NCBI GenBank assembly: GCA_023415835.1
Contig: JAEZJK010000015.1
Span: forward strand, 55,810-119,809
DNA: 64,000 nucleotides
From: Bacillota bacterium
Lineage (GTDB): Bacteria; Bacillota; UBA4882; UBA8346
Direction: 5' to 3'
How positions within the stretch are numbered: position 1 is the first letter of the stretch; each line of letters opens with the position of its first letter. Both the position numbers and the translations under genes were made by a program. This document shows, piece after piece, positions 48,946 through 58,649 of this stretch. The notes below the pieces were generated by a model that was not told the origin of the DNA, searched no databases, and saw only the letters and a program-made list of their open reading frames with translations.

Positions 48946-50268
48946 ATGGATCGGCAAATAACAAAACCTTCGATTTTGCCCGGATTTATGGAGCTGCTCC
49001 CGGCGGAACAAATCGCTTTCAATCGCATGCTTGATACTATCCGTAACAATTTTGAGCGGTACGGGTTTATACCTGTAGATACCCCGTTGCTTGAAAAAGC
49101 CGAGGTATTACTAGCCAAGGGAGGCGGGGAAACCGAGAAACAGGTTTATCGGTTTACCAAGGGCGACAATGATCTGGCGCTCCGATTTGATCTCACGGTC
49201 CCTTTGGCCCGCTACGTAGCCCAACATTTTCCGGAGCTTACTTTTCCATTCCGGCGTTACCATATCGGGAAGGTCTATCGGGGCGAGCGGAACCAGAAAG
49301 GGCGGTTCCGTGAGTTTTATCAGTGTGACATCGATATTATCGGTTCGAACAAACTTAGTTTGATCAATGACGCCGAAATACCCAGTATAATTTATTCCAC
49401 ATTTAAAGGCCTTGGTTTTGGCTCTTTTACCATTAGGCTGAATAACCGCAAATTGTTAAACGGATTTTTTGATTTCCTTAATATTCAAAGCAAAAGTGAA
49501 GTGTTAAGGGCGATCGACAAATTGGATAAAATCGGAATCGACGCCGTGCTGGAGGAATTGGGAAAACTCGGGGTTACCGGTAACACTGCGGGTGCGATCG
49601 TGAATTTTATCGGTATTAAAGGTACCAATGAAGATATTTTAGCTTCCTTAAAACAGCTGCAGATTAATAACCCTCAATTTGAAGAAGGCTTGGAGGAACT
49701 ATCAAAGGTTGTTCACTACATAAAATGTTTTGAAGTCCCTGAGGCCAACCTGGCCATCGACTTAACCATTGCCAGGGGCCTTGATTATTATACCGGTACG
49801 GTATATGAAACGATCCTAAATGATTACCCCGGCATTGGCAGTGTCTGTTCCGGAGGACGTTACGATAATTTAGCCGGATACTATACCAGGCAGCAACTTC
49901 CGGGAGTCGGAATTTCAATCGGCTTGACCCGGTTATTCTATCAGATTCAAGAAGCCAAGATCATCAAATTAAATCAGGCAACAACCTTGACGGAGGTTTT
50001 GGTAATTCCGATGGGCGCCGAGATTGAAACATCGATCAAAGTCGCCAATCAACTAAGAGAAGCTGGGATAATCGCTGAATTATATTTTGAAGAGGCTAAA
50101 TTGGATAAAAAGATTTCCTATGCAAATAAGTTGGGAATCCCTTATGTGGTTTTAATCGGAGAAGATGAACTGAAAAGCGGTTTGTTAGCATTGAAGGTAA
50201 TGGAATCCGGAGCACAATTCCAAATGGCAGTTTCCCAAATAATAGGGCGGATAAAATTCAATCATTAA
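48946..50268 (+). CDS. hisS: Histidyl-tRNA synthetase
   Basis: This 440-residue class II synthetase has motif 1 near GFIPVDTPLLEKAEVLLAKG, motif 2 FRRYHIGKVYRGERNQKGRF REFYQCD, the histidine-binding loop TIARGLDYYTGTVYET and motif 3 GVGISIGLTRLF. The C-terminal anticodon-binding domain (VLVIPMGAEIETSIKVANQL) is present, so this is HisS and not the regulatory paralogue HisZ. The insertion domain between motifs 2 and 3 is present. The gene stands between two family E repeats with the divergent sensor genes. Confidence 0.9.
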   Translation: MDRQITKPSILPGFMELLPAEQIAFNRMLDTIRNNFERYGFIPVDTPLLEKAEVLLAKGGGETEKQVYRFTKGDNDLALRFDLTVPLARYVAQHFPELTFPFRRYHIGKVYRGERNQKGRFREFYQCDIDIIGSNKLSLINDAEIPSIIYSTFKGLGFGSFTIRLNNRKLLNGFFDFLNIQSKSEVLRAIDKLDKIGIDAVLEELGKLGVTGNTAGAIVNFIGIKGTNEDILASLKQLQINNPQFEEGLEELSKVVHYIKCFEVPEANLAIDLTIARGLDYYTGTVYETILNDYPGIGSVCSGGRYDNLAGYYTRQQLPGVGISIGLTRLFYQIQEAKIIKLNQATTLTEVLVIPMGAEIETSIKVANQLREAGIIAELYFEEAKLDKKISYANKLGIPYVVLIGEDELKSGLLALKVMESGAQFQMAVSQIIGRIKFNH

Positions 50269-50379
50269 GAGTATTAGCGGTAGGCAATGATATTAACAGT
50301 TTGGGTAATTATCAACCCAACTTGCCCTCTTTGGTAGCTAGCTTTGACAGGGGATCCAGAGGGTAGGTTGGGAAATTTT

Positions 50380-52242
50380 TTAGGAAGGCCGGTTCTGTAT
50401 AAAGGGAAGCGTGACGATGAACTTGGAACCTTCTCCGGGTTTACTCTCAACGCGAATTTGACCATTATGCCTTTCGACAATTTTATGGCAGATTGATAGG
50501 CCAACCCCTGTCCCCTCATACTCGCTTTTGCCGTGTAAACGCTGAAACACCCCGAAAATCCTAATAAAGTGTTGTTCGGCAATACCAATGCCGTTATCTT
50601 CAAAAGTTAGTTTCAATAATTCTTTCCGCCATTTCAGGTTATTTTGGTCAGCCTTAATTTTACAGGCCGTTATTTTAACTATGGGGGCGGCTTCCGGGCG
50701 GTGGAATTTCAAACCATTAGAGATAAGGTTTTGAAATAATTGCCTCATTTGAGTTGGATCGGCTTCAATTTCAGGGAGATCGTTTACTTGAACCTCACCG
50801 CTGGTTTGCTCAATCCGCATCTCAAGATCGGATATTACTTCATTTGCAATTTCATTCAAATTTACTTTACTAAAGGGTTGGGCTTGGGTAGTTACCCTGG
50901 AGTAAGTCAATAAATCGGTAATCAATGTTTGCATACGGCTGGCGGCCTTTTGGATTCTTTCAAAATAATCAAGGGATGCTCCATCAAGGGCATTTTTTTT
51001 GATAATTCGGTCGCTGAAAGCGATAATTTTTCGTAATGGTTCCTGTAAGTCATGGGAAGCCGCATAAGCAAAACTTTGTAATTCGTGATTCGTTTGAGTG
51101 AGTTTCTCGGTTTGAAGCAATAGTTCTTCCTCCGCTTGTTTTCGTTCGGTAATATCCTTGGAGGTACATACGATATACCTGAGTTTGGAGTTGTCTTCCT
51201 TCATCACTGAACAGCTTAACAAGACAGGGATTTTTTCTCCGTTCTTTTTTTGAAAGGTAGTCTCATAGTTATTGAGAACGCCTTGGGAGATAATGTTAGC
51301 TAGCCTATGGCCTTGTAAGGGGCTTTCTTCCGGAGTAGGAAAGATAATGTCGATTGAATTATCGATTAACTCATCCTTCGTATAGCTGAGAAGGGCACTA
51401 GCGGCATTATTAACAGTTTTAATCTTTAAATTTGAATCGATTACGATAAGCGCGTCCATCATACTGGAGATGATATTATCCATAAAGTCTTTGGAAACAG
51501 TAGTTTTCTCCAAATCAGCCGCCATTTTGTTAAAGGAAAGCGCCAATCGGCCAATTTCATCATGGCTATTGATATTTAAGGCCTGTGAAGGATTAAAACC
51601 GTTTTTACCCAGTTCGTGGGCAAAACGATCCAGTTTGATAATTGGTTTGGTTACCCACAAGGAGAGGGCATAAGTAATTAAGAAATATGAGAAGGCTAAA
51701 AAAATCAGGGATGCTATAATAGAAGCCCAAATATATAGTTTTGTTTTTTGGGAGATTACTTTAACCGGAAAACCGAGCACTACCGCGCCTATATGCCGCC
51801 CAGTGGTGTTGAAAAGCGGAATAATGATACTATAATAAGTTTTCCCTTTATGATCATAGGTGACAATACTTTTGGCTAGAGCTTTTATACCCTCGTATAG
51901 TTGCGGGACATTTACTTCCTGTTGATAAATTGAGAGTTCATTATGGAATAAGATGGATCCCTTGGTGTTAACTATTAAGGCATAGTCAATCATTGGATAT
52001 TTGGACGTGATTTCCTGGCATTGGTCATCAAAACCCATAATATCTTCCAAGGGGATTTCCAATCCCAATAAACGATCTAACTGTAGTTTAAGGCTTTCAC
52101 CAATGACCAATACTTCGGATTTGAGGGCCTCGGTATACTCTTTAACGAACATCTGACTGGTTAACCAACTATTGATCCCGACGGTCAAGAGTAAGATTAG
52201 AAGCAGGATGAAAGAAATTTTACTGCTTAGGTTATTAAACAT
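50380..52242 (-). CDS. Membrane PAS sensor histidine kinase
   Basis: This 620-residue protein has TM1 (ISFILLLILLLTVGINSWLT), an extracytoplasmic domain of about 135 residues, TM2 (IWASIIASLIFLAFSYFLIT) and HAMP (KPIIKLDRFAHELGKNGF). A PAS domain (DFMDNIISSMMDALIVIDSN) and PAC region (SKDITERKQAEEELLLQTEK) follow, then HisKA with the phospho-acceptor His at about 395 (YAASHDLQEPLRKIIAF). The HATPase domain has N (QNLISNGLKFHRP), G1 (FEDNGIGIAEQHF) and G2 (GTGVGLSICHKIVERHNGQI) boxes. No response regulator is beside it. It follows a substrate-binding protein gene without gap, so a two-protein input unit is likely. Confidence 0.9.
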   Translation of the reverse strand: MFNNLSSKISFILLLILLLTVGINSWLTSQMFVKEYTEALKSEVLVIGESLKLQLDRLLGLEIPLEDIMGFDDQCQEITSKYPMIDYALIVNTKGSILFHNELSIYQQEVNVPQLYEGIKALAKSIVTYDHKGKTYYSIIIPLFNTTGRHIGAVVLGFPVKVISQKTKLYIWASIIASLIFLAFSYFLITYALSLWVTKPIIKLDRFAHELGKNGFNPSQALNINSHDEIGRLALSFNKMAADLEKTTVSKDFMDNIISSMMDALIVIDSNLKIKTVNNAASALLSYTKDELIDNSIDIIFPTPEESPLQGHRLANIISQGVLNNYETTFQKKNGEKIPVLLSCSVMKEDNSKLRYIVCTSKDITERKQAEEELLLQTEKLTQTNHELQSFAYAASHDLQEPLRKIIAFSDRIIKKNALDGASLDYFERIQKAASRMQTLITDLLTYSRVTTQAQPFSKVNLNEIANEVISDLEMRIEQTSGEVQVNDLPEIEADPTQMRQLFQNLISNGLKFHRPEAAPIVKITACKIKADQNNLKWRKELLKLTFEDNGIGIAEQHFIRIFGVFQRLHGKSEYEGTGVGLSICHKIVERHNGQIRVESKPGEGSKFIVTLPFIQNRPS

Positions 52243-53343
52243 CTATTCCTCCCAGTAATACTTCTTTACTACCTTCGAACTTAATAAAACTGAGCTCTTG
52301 ATTTTGATTCCCAATTGGTTGGCGCGGGCCAAACTAATTAACGGTTCTCCCTTAACAGTGGCAACCATTGGGAAGTCCGAGGGTTTTTTGCCGTCTACTA
52401 AAATTCCGTAGGCAATTTTTCCTGCGGCTAGGCCTTGTTCAAAACCGGATACCGATACCACGCATAAGGTTCCAAAGGAAACCCGGTCTTTCCAGAAACT
52501 GATGTCGGGCAGTTTAATATTCTCAGCTGTCCAACGTTGAACATCTTGATAGGGTACATTTTCACCCTTGTCATCTTTGAAGGAGAATATCCCTAAAAAT
52601 AGGACCGCATCGACACTACTTTCGTATTCTTTAATTTTACGTTTGTACTCGGCAAAAGTATAAATTGGGTTCCAACCTACAAATTGAATTTCCGGTAATT
52701 CCTTCAAACGGGACTTCATCCGTTTTATTACCGGAACCCACATTGATCCATCATCAGTGATGACCGCAATTTTTCGGACTGACGGAACAACTTCCTTTAA
52801 AAGTTTAGTCGATTCGATAAAGTGTTCTGTTTCCAAGACCCCGGTTATGTTTTGGCAATCCTTAATGCCATACTTCTCAGGGTTTTCATTGACCGCGCTA
52901 AAGACGACCGGCAGCTTTGAATTGATATTGTATGGGGCGAGATATTTTAAAGCGTCATCGTCGCTGGTATATACCAGGTCCGGTTTCCAGGAATCAATTA
53001 AATTTCTGGCTTCTTTAGCCTTAGTAGCGATGGAACTCTCCGAATTGTCCCTTTTGGTATTCATTTGAAAGACTTTATATTCAATATTCAAATCTAATAA
53101 AGCTGACTGAAACCCTAAAAGTAGAGTGTCTGTCCATTCCCAGGGAGAATGGTAACTCATAATGTGCAAAATTTTAAAGTTTTTAGACGGGAGCTGTGAT
53201 ATATCCGATGAAGACTGATGTTTTTGAACCGGGATGAAAGTTTTACTACTTAGGGTCAAAACTAATGCAATAACCCCAATAATCAATAAACCTAGTAGAA
53301 GTAGATATTTTTTCCCTTGAAAAAACCTTAGTAAATTTAACAT
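52243..53343 (-). CDS. ABC-type substrate-binding protein (PF04392-like), membrane-anchored
   Basis: This 366-residue protein has an N-terminal anchor (KKYLLLLGLLIIGVIALVLT) and no lipobox. The fold of ABC_sub_bind proteins is seen in LHIMSYHSPWEWTDTLLLGF, PVVFSAVNENPEKYGIKDCQ, NITGVLETEHFIESTKLLKE and GFEQGLAAGKIAYGILVDG. The usual permease and ATPase genes are absent; instead the histidine kinase gene starts 1 base later. Thus it may act as the ligand-sensing partner of that kinase rather than in transport. Related proteins bind aromatic acids or amino acids. The ligand is unknown. Confidence 0.85.
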   Translation of the reverse strand: MLNLLRFFQGKKYLLLLGLLIIGVIALVLTLSSKTFIPVQKHQSSSDISQLPSKNFKILHIMSYHSPWEWTDTLLLGFQSALLDLNIEYKVFQMNTKRDNSESSIATKAKEARNLIDSWKPDLVYTSDDDALKYLAPYNINSKLPVVFSAVNENPEKYGIKDCQNITGVLETEHFIESTKLLKEVVPSVRKIAVITDDGSMWVPVIKRMKSRLKELPEIQFVGWNPIYTFAEYKRKIKEYESSVDAVLFLGIFSFKDDKGENVPYQDVQRWTAENIKLPDISFWKDRVSFGTLCVVSVSGFEQGLAAGKIAYGILVDGKKPSDFPMVATVKGEPLISLARANQLGIKIKSSVLLSSKVVKKYYWEE

Positions 53344-53549
53344 GACGTATCTCCGATCAGGACAAAGCCGTTTTTATTTTCGGTGAAGGTTCTACTGTTA
53401 TATAAATTCGGAAATATTTTGGGTAAACTAAAGGGAAAGTACTAAATTTAATTGCTATTAACAAATTGAAATGGGAGAAAGGCAGGAGGCTTGAGGCGAA
53501 AGGCTTGAGTGTTGAATGTTTAGAGTTGGATAGGTAGGCTATCTAGGAA

Positions 53550-53633
53550 ATGCTACCGGTGCTTGTCGATCCACGTCAATCACATTTTCATAATTTCACG
53601 TGGGTCAATTGGTAATTGACGTGGACGACTACT
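53550..53633. repeat. Nested palindrome, family E, copy 2 (84 bp, inverted)
   Basis: Minus strand AGTAGTCGTCCACGTCAATT ... ATGCTAC (family E). It matches copy 1 at about 90 percent. With copy 1 it brackets 4.7 kb (hisS, kinase, binding protein). Confidence 0.85.
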
Positions 53634-53663
53634 TTGAAAATGGGTTTTAAATTAGGAATTACC

Positions 53664-53738
53664 GTGTTCGTGTTCTTGCCCGTAATCGTACTTGAAACGG
53701 CCAAGATTTTTTTGGAAAACGATTACGAGCACGAACAC
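53664..53738. repeat. Inverted repeat, family F (75 bp)
   Basis: GTGTTCGTG and CGTAATCGT pair with ACGATTACG and CACGAACAC, around a 29-base centre. It is adjacent to family E. Confidence 0.7.
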
Positions 53739-53800
53739 CGCTTCGCTGAGCGCGATGGGAGATGGGTAGTGGGCTACTGTAAAACGGGGAGTAGAAAAAT

Positions 53801-54661
53801 TTATTTTTTGGAGATAATGTGATGGTACATTTCAGGCCGGCGGTCCTTATAGATGCCCCAGAAATCACGGTACTTGGCGATTTGCTCCAGGTCAAGTTCG
53901 GCGGTGATTTGTTTTTCCGATGAACGGTCCGCTTCTGCTATAATGGCGCCAATTTCGTTAGTTATAAATGAAGAACCGTAGAAGGTAATTTTCGAATTGG
54001 AGATAGTCTCGGTACCAACCCTATTGGAGGCTACCACCGGAACAATATTTGCGGCGGCATGGCCCTGCATACAAAGTTGCCAATGTTTTTTAGAATCAAC
54101 CTCTGGACGGTTAGGTTCGGAACCGATAGCGGTCGGGTAAAAAAGGATTTCTGATCCCATCAAAGCCATACAACGGGCAGCTTCGGCAAACCACTGGTCC
54201 CAGCAAATCCCCACTCCAATTGTGGCGTAATAGGTCTTCCAGACTTTAAAACCGGTATTGCCCGGAGCAAAATAAAATTTTTCTTCATACCCCTGACCGT
54301 CCGGAATATGGGTTTTGCGATAAATACCCAATATTTCGCCGGTAGCGTCGATAATGGCCACAGAATTGTAGCGCCCGTCGGGACAGGCTTCAAAGAAACT
54401 AAGCGGCAGGACGACTTTAAGTTCCCGGGCGATTGCTTGAAAATGGCGAATGGCCTTATTCTTAACGTACTCAGAGGCTAAATTTAAGTATGACCCGTCC
54501 TTCACTTGGCAAAAATAGGGGGTTTCAAATAACTCCTGGAGGAGAATGATTTGAGCCCCGTGATTAGCCGCATCACGGACTAAACTTTCGGCTTTGGCGA
54601 TATTTTTATCAATCTCCCAAGAACAACTCATTTGGGTGGCGGCGACGGTTACTTTCGACAA
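53801..54661 (-). CDS. aguB: N-carbamoylputrescine amidase
   Basis: This 286-residue nitrilase-family enzyme has Glu (LLQELFETPYFCQVKDGSYL), Lys (YRKTHIPDGQGYEEKFYF) and the catalytic Cys (GVGICWDQWFAEAARCMALM). GSEILFYPTAIGSEPNRPEV and LDLEQIAKYRDFWGIYKDRR are typical of the plant/bacterial CPA group. It hydrolyses N-carbamoylputrescine to putrescine, CO2 and ammonia. It lies just after aguA on the same strand. Confidence 0.9.
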   Translation of the reverse strand: MSKVTVAATQMSCSWEIDKNIAKAESLVRDAANHGAQIILLQELFETPYFCQVKDGSYLNLASEYVKNKAIRHFQAIARELKVVLPLSFFEACPDGRYNSVAIIDATGEILGIYRKTHIPDGQGYEEKFYFAPGNTGFKVWKTYYATIGVGICWDQWFAEAARCMALMGSEILFYPTAIGSEPNRPEVDSKKHWQLCMQGHAAANIVPVVASNRVGTETISNSKITFYGSSFITNEIGAIIAEADRSSEKQITAELDLEQIAKYRDFWGIYKDRRPEMYHHIISKK

Positions 54662-54752
54662 TGGCGGACGCCTCTTTCAATTATTATATTTTTATTTCAG
54701 GGCGATTCAATGAACCGCGGCTACTTCATAATTGATCGGTTATTATCAATAG

Positions 54753-55769
54753 TTACCTTTTTTCGGCGGGCATTTGTTGGGTCAAGCAGTGGACGTTCCC
54801 TCCGCCCCGGGCAATAGTCAACCCGTCAACTGTTACGATTTTACGATCGGGAAATATTTCTTGCAAAATAGTGTAGGCTGCTTTGTCAGTTGGTTCATTT
54901 CCAAAGAAGGGCAAGATAATTCCGGCATTAACAAAGTAAAAATTTAGATAACTTAAGGTTAACCGGAGACCGGCGTAATATGCGGCCGGAGGCTGTTCGA
55001 TCTCAATGATTTTGAAAGATCTGCCTTTGGCGTCGGCCGTTTTTTTAAGAATCCCTAAATTTTCTTGAGATATTTCATAATTTGGATCCTTAGGGTCGGA
55101 GCAAACCTGGGTGATGATCACTCTCGGCTTGGCAAAGCAAACAATGTTATCTATATGGCCGTCGGTATCGTCCCCGGTCCAACCGCGGTTTAGCCAGATA
55201 ACTTTGGCGGCATTCAAATATTGTTTTAAATAAGATTCAATTTCGGCGCGGGTGAGGCCAGGATTGCGATTAGGGTTTAACAAACATTCGGCGGTGGTTA
55301 ACAGTGTGCCTTCACCGTCGACGTGAACCGATCCGCCTTCCATGACTAAGGGGGCGTCAAAACAAGGTATTTGAATATGTTGCAATAGCTTTGACGCCAC
55401 CATATTATCTAGTTTGGAGGGGAATTTACCTCCCCAAGCGTTAAAAATCCAATTAATCCCGGCTAATTTCCCCTGTTCATTCAGGAGGAACGTGGGTCCA
55501 TTATCCCGCATCCAGGAGTCATTGTGCTCGATTGGTAAAATTTCAATACCGGGGCCGCAAAATCTGGTTGCTTCCTCGGTAAGATGGGGGTTTGCCAGGA
55601 CTGTAACCGGTTCAAATTGGGCAATGGCTTTGGCGATTGCTGCAAACGCAGGCAATACGGCTTCGAAAGGTTCGGGCCAGTCAGCTTCTTTAACTGGCCA
55701 TTCCATAAAAGTCCGTTGGTGTTCGACCCATTCGGGGGGCATTTTGTAACCAAGCTCAGCTGGGGTCAC
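54753..55769 (-). CDS. aguA: Agmatine deiminase
   Basis: This 338-residue protein has a GTG start after GAGGTACTCT. Signature MPPEWVEHQRTFMEWPVKEA, DNGPTFLLNE, VMEGGSVHVDGEGTLLTTAE, LNRGWTGDDTDGHIDNIVCF and the catalytic Cys in GGGNVHCLTQQMP. It converts agmatine to N-carbamoylputrescine, the substrate of aguB. An arginine decarboxylase (speA) is not in the window. Confidence 0.95.
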   Translation of the reverse strand: MTPAELGYKMPPEWVEHQRTFMEWPVKEADWPEPFEAVLPAFAAIAKAIAQFEPVTVLANPHLTEEATRFCGPGIEILPIEHNDSWMRDNGPTFLLNEQGKLAGINWIFNAWGGKFPSKLDNMVASKLLQHIQIPCFDAPLVMEGGSVHVDGEGTLLTTAECLLNPNRNPGLTRAEIESYLKQYLNAAKVIWLNRGWTGDDTDGHIDNIVCFAKPRVIITQVCSDPKDPNYEISQENLGILKKTADAKGRSFKIIEIEQPPAAYYAGLRLTLSYLNFYFVNAGIILPFFGNEPTDKAAYTILQEIFPDRKIVTVDGLTIARGGGNVHCLTQQMPAEKR

Positions 55770-55797
55770 TTAGAGTACCTCACTTTTTATAAAGTAA

Positions 55798-55983
55798 TCA
55801 GCTATTTTTAGGACCTTTTTTATCGGCCAACTCACGGATATATGTCTGGTCAACGTTGTTTAACCGGGTAATCACATCGATGAGGGCTTGGGCAGTTTCA
55901 GTATAACCGGTTTCAATCATTTTATCGCGAATAATGCCTAACCTAACCACTAATTTGTTAAATTCATCCCTATATAAGGCCAT
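55798..55983 (-). CDS. Small hypothetical protein upstream of aguA
   Basis: This 61-residue two-helix protein (MALYRDEFNKLVVRLGIIRD, KMIETGYTETAQALIDVITR, then NNVDQTYIRELADKKGP) has a good start (AAGGAGAGTAACATG on the minus strand). It is predicted as an antiparallel coiled-coil pair. It does not clearly match Spo0E. Its stop lies 29 bases before the aguA start, so it may be the first gene of that transcript. The function is unknown. Confidence 0.6.
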   Translation of the reverse strand: MALYRDEFNKLVVRLGIIRDKMIETGYTETAQALIDVITRLNNVDQTYIRELADKKGPKNS

Positions 55984-56132
55984 GTTACTCTCCTTAAATT
56001 GATTTTACACCGTATCATATTATAACATGATTAAGGCGTATTTTCGCAGTTAAAATAAATGATAAGTAATCATCGTTTAAAAGCTATCAATTAAGAATAA
56101 CAAATATATTCCTGGATATACCCAAATTGTGT
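55984..56132. other. Divergent promoter region
   Basis: AT-rich DNA between the agu genes and asnA. No other feature is supported. Confidence 0.5.
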
Positions 56133-56138
56133 TATAAT
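56133..56138 (+). promoter_or_regulatory. Extended -10 of asnA
   Basis: TGTGTTATAAT with TATAAT at 56133-56138. The -35 (TTCCTG, 56109-56114) is weak. The asnA TTG start is 47 bases on. Confidence 0.5.
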
Positions 56139-56184
56139 TTTAAAATAGTAAAAGTTTATTTGAAACCGGAGGCGACTGGGAATA

Positions 56185-57195
56185 TTGAATAATTTATTGA
56201 TACCTTTAAATTACTGTCCGAAACTAACATTAAGAGATACTGAAATTGCCATTAAAAAGGTGAAAGATTATTTTGAAAACGCCTTAGCCCGCGAATTAAA
56301 CCTTACCAGAGTCTCGGCTCCGCTGTTTGTAAAACCGGAAACCGGTTTGAACGATAATTTGAACGGAGTGGAACGCCCGGTCGGATTTGATGTGAAAGCC
56401 GTCGCTGGCTCGGAATGTGAAATTGTCCAATCTTTAGCCAAATGGAAACGGATGGCCTTGAAAAAGTACGGGTTCCACCCCGGCGAGGGGCTATACACGG
56501 ATATGAACGCAATCCGGCGCGACGAGGATCTTGATAATTTACACTCAATTTATGTGGATCAGTGGGACTGGGAGAAAATAATCTCCAAAGAGGAACGGAC
56601 AATTGATACCTTGAAAGCAGTAGTTAACCGAATCTACCATGTCTTTCTGGAAACCGAAGAATACATTTGCAATCTATACCCGGTATTAGAGAGGATCCTT
56701 CCGAAGGAAATCCATTTCATCAGTACTCAGGAACTGGAGGATAAATTTCCGAATTTAACGCCCAAAGAACGGGAGAATATAATAGCCAAAGAAAAAGGGG
56801 CTGTTTTCCTGACCCAAATCGGAAAAACGCTTGGTTCCGGAATTAAGCACGACGGAAGGGCGCCTGATTATGACGATTGGGAGTTAAACGGCGATATTAT
56901 TTTTTGGTATCCGGTTCTGGATCTTGCCCTTGAAGTGTCTTCAATGGGAATACGGGTCGATGAAAATTCATTAGTCAGTCAGTTAAAAAAAGCAGGCTGT
57001 GAAGAGCGGCTTAACTTCCAGTTCCATCAGGATTTACTGGCTGGTAACTTGCCTTACACCATCGGGGGAGGGATTGGGCAATCCCGGATCTGTATGTTCT
57101 TCCTCAAAAAGGCGCATGTCGGCGAAGTACAGTCGTCGGTATGGCCGAAAGAGATGGCCGAAGATTGTATTAAAGCAAAGATAGCCTTATTATAA
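56185..57195 (+). CDS. asnA: Aspartate-ammonia ligase (asparagine synthetase A)
   Basis: This 336-residue protein has a TTG start after GGAGGCGACTGGG. It is a class II aaRS-like enzyme that makes asparagine from aspartate, ammonia and ATP: RVSAPLFVKPETGLNDNLNG, EIVQSLAKWKRMALKKYGF, YTDMNAIRRDEDLDNLHSIY, VDQWDWEK and LPYTIGGGIGQSRICMFFLK. Length and motifs are complete. It directly precedes asnS (25-base gap), so asparagine production and charging are co-expressed. Confidence 0.95.
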   Translation: MNNLLIPLNYCPKLTLRDTEIAIKKVKDYFENALARELNLTRVSAPLFVKPETGLNDNLNGVERPVGFDVKAVAGSECEIVQSLAKWKRMALKKYGFHPGEGLYTDMNAIRRDEDLDNLHSIYVDQWDWEKIISKEERTIDTLKAVVNRIYHVFLETEEYICNLYPVLERILPKEIHFISTQELEDKFPNLTPKERENIIAKEKGAVFLTQIGKTLGSGIKHDGRAPDYDDWELNGDIIFWYPVLDLALEVSSMGIRVDENSLVSQLKKAGCEERLNFQFHQDLLAGNLPYTIGGGIGQSRICMFFLKKAHVGEVQSSVWPKEMAEDCIKAKIALL

Positions 57196-57220
57196 AATAA
57201 ATCATAGGGGAGTTAGAGCA

Positions 57221-58612
57221 ATGGAGATTCTGGCGATAAAAAACCTTTTTCAGGACGCCGAAGGTTTTCTTAATAAAACCATCCGGGTTTGCGGCTGGGT
57301 GAAAACGGTCCGCGATCAAAAAACCTTTGGATTCATTGAGCTAAATGATGGGACGTATTTTAAAAATTTACAGGTGGTCTTGGAGGAAACCCTGCCTAAC
57401 TTCGGGGAGCTGGTTAAGTTATCGGTAGGATCAGCGTTAATTGTCGAGGGTGTTTTGGTGGAGTCCCCCGGGGCAAAACAGCCGTTTGAAGTCAAAGCAG
57501 AAAAGGTGCAGGTTGAAGGAGAATCCACCCCGGATTATCCGTTACAAAAAAAGCGGCATTCCTTTGAGTATTTAAGGACCATCGCCCACCTGCGGCCTAG
57601 GACTAACACTTTTGCAGCGGTTTTTCGGGTCAGATCTTTGGCGGCTTATGCGTTTCATAAGTTCTTTCAGGAACGTGGGTTTGTTTACGTTCATACTCCG
57701 ATTATAACCGGGAGTGATTGTGAGGGCGCCGGCGAGATGTTCCGGGTCAGCACACTTGATCCCCTTAATCCGCCCCGGGATGACCAAGGCAAGGTTGACT
57801 TTTCCGAGGATTTTTTCGGTAAGGAGACCAACTTGACCGTCAGCGGCCAGTTGGAAGCGGAGACTTATGCCATGGCTTTTCGGAACGTTTATACCTTTGG
57901 TCCGACTTTTAGGGCAGAGAACTCAAATACCGCCCGGCACGCGGCGGAATTTTGGATGATTGAGCCGGAAATGGCCTTCGCCGACTTGAGCGATAATATG
58001 AAATTAGCCGAAGAAATGCTCAAATTTTTAATCAATTTCCTTTTGGAACAGGCTCCGGAAGAGATGGAGTTCTTTAACAGTTTCATTGACAATGGCTTGC
58101 TTTCCAGGTTGAAACATGTGGCTGGTTCCGAATTTGCCCGTGTAACTTATACCGAAGCGGTAGAACTATTAAAGAAGGAGAATACCCGGTTTGAATACCC
58201 GGTGGAGTGGGGGAGCGATCTCCAAACCGAACACGAACGTTTTTTAACCGAGCAGATCTTTAAAAAGCCGGTTTTTGTCACTGATTATCCCAAGGCCATC
58301 AAAGCGTTTTATATGCGCCAAAATGATGACAACCGCACAGTGGCCGCTATGGATCTATTGGTGCCGGGAGTCGGGGAGATCATTGGCGGAAGCCAGCGCG
58401 AGGAAAGGCTGGAGGTATTGGAAGGTCGAATAGCGGAGCTTGGCCTGGCTAAAGAAGACTACTGGTGGTACCTGGACCTCCGTAAGTTTGGCGGGACTAG
58501 GCATGCCGGATTTGGGTTAGGATTTGAGCGGGCGATCATGTACATCACGGGGATGGGGAATATCCGGGATGTAATCTCCTTCCCAAGGACGGTCCGGACA
58601 GCGGAGTTTTAA
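57221..58612 (+). CDS. asnS: Asparaginyl-tRNA synthetase
   Basis: This 463-residue class IIb synthetase has an N-terminal OB fold (IRVCGWVKTVRDQKTFGFIE), motif 1 (FFQERGFVYVHTPIITGSDC), motif 2 (YTFGPTFRAENSNTARHAAE) and motif 3 (GFGLGFERAIMYITGMGNIR). The Asn-specific ending is VISFPRTVRTAEF. It has a full length core. It follows asnA in the same operon and is closed by a strong terminator. Confidence 0.95.
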   Translation: MEILAIKNLFQDAEGFLNKTIRVCGWVKTVRDQKTFGFIELNDGTYFKNLQVVLEETLPNFGELVKLSVGSALIVEGVLVESPGAKQPFEVKAEKVQVEGESTPDYPLQKKRHSFEYLRTIAHLRPRTNTFAAVFRVRSLAAYAFHKFFQERGFVYVHTPIITGSDCEGAGEMFRVSTLDPLNPPRDDQGKVDFSEDFFGKETNLTVSGQLEAETYAMAFRNVYTFGPTFRAENSNTARHAAEFWMIEPEMAFADLSDNMKLAEEMLKFLINFLLEQAPEEMEFFNSFIDNGLLSRLKHVAGSEFARVTYTEAVELLKKENTRFEYPVEWGSDLQTEHERFLTEQIFKKPVFVTDYPKAIKAFYMRQNDDNRTVAAMDLLVPGVGEIIGGSQREERLEVLEGRIAELGLAKEDYWWYLDLRKFGGTRHAGFGLGFERAIMYITGMGNIRDVISFPRTVRTAEF

Positions 58613-58649
58613 CCGGGATTTTACATTTTAAAGGATAAAGAAAGTAAAT

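Noticed and set aside
48946..50268. HisZ regulatory subunit
   Set aside because: The C-terminal anticodon-binding domain and all catalytic motifs are present, so it is HisS.
53616..53822. 68-residue ORF in the gap before aguB
   Set aside because: It is built from the family E and F inverted repeats, so it is a by-product of repeats.
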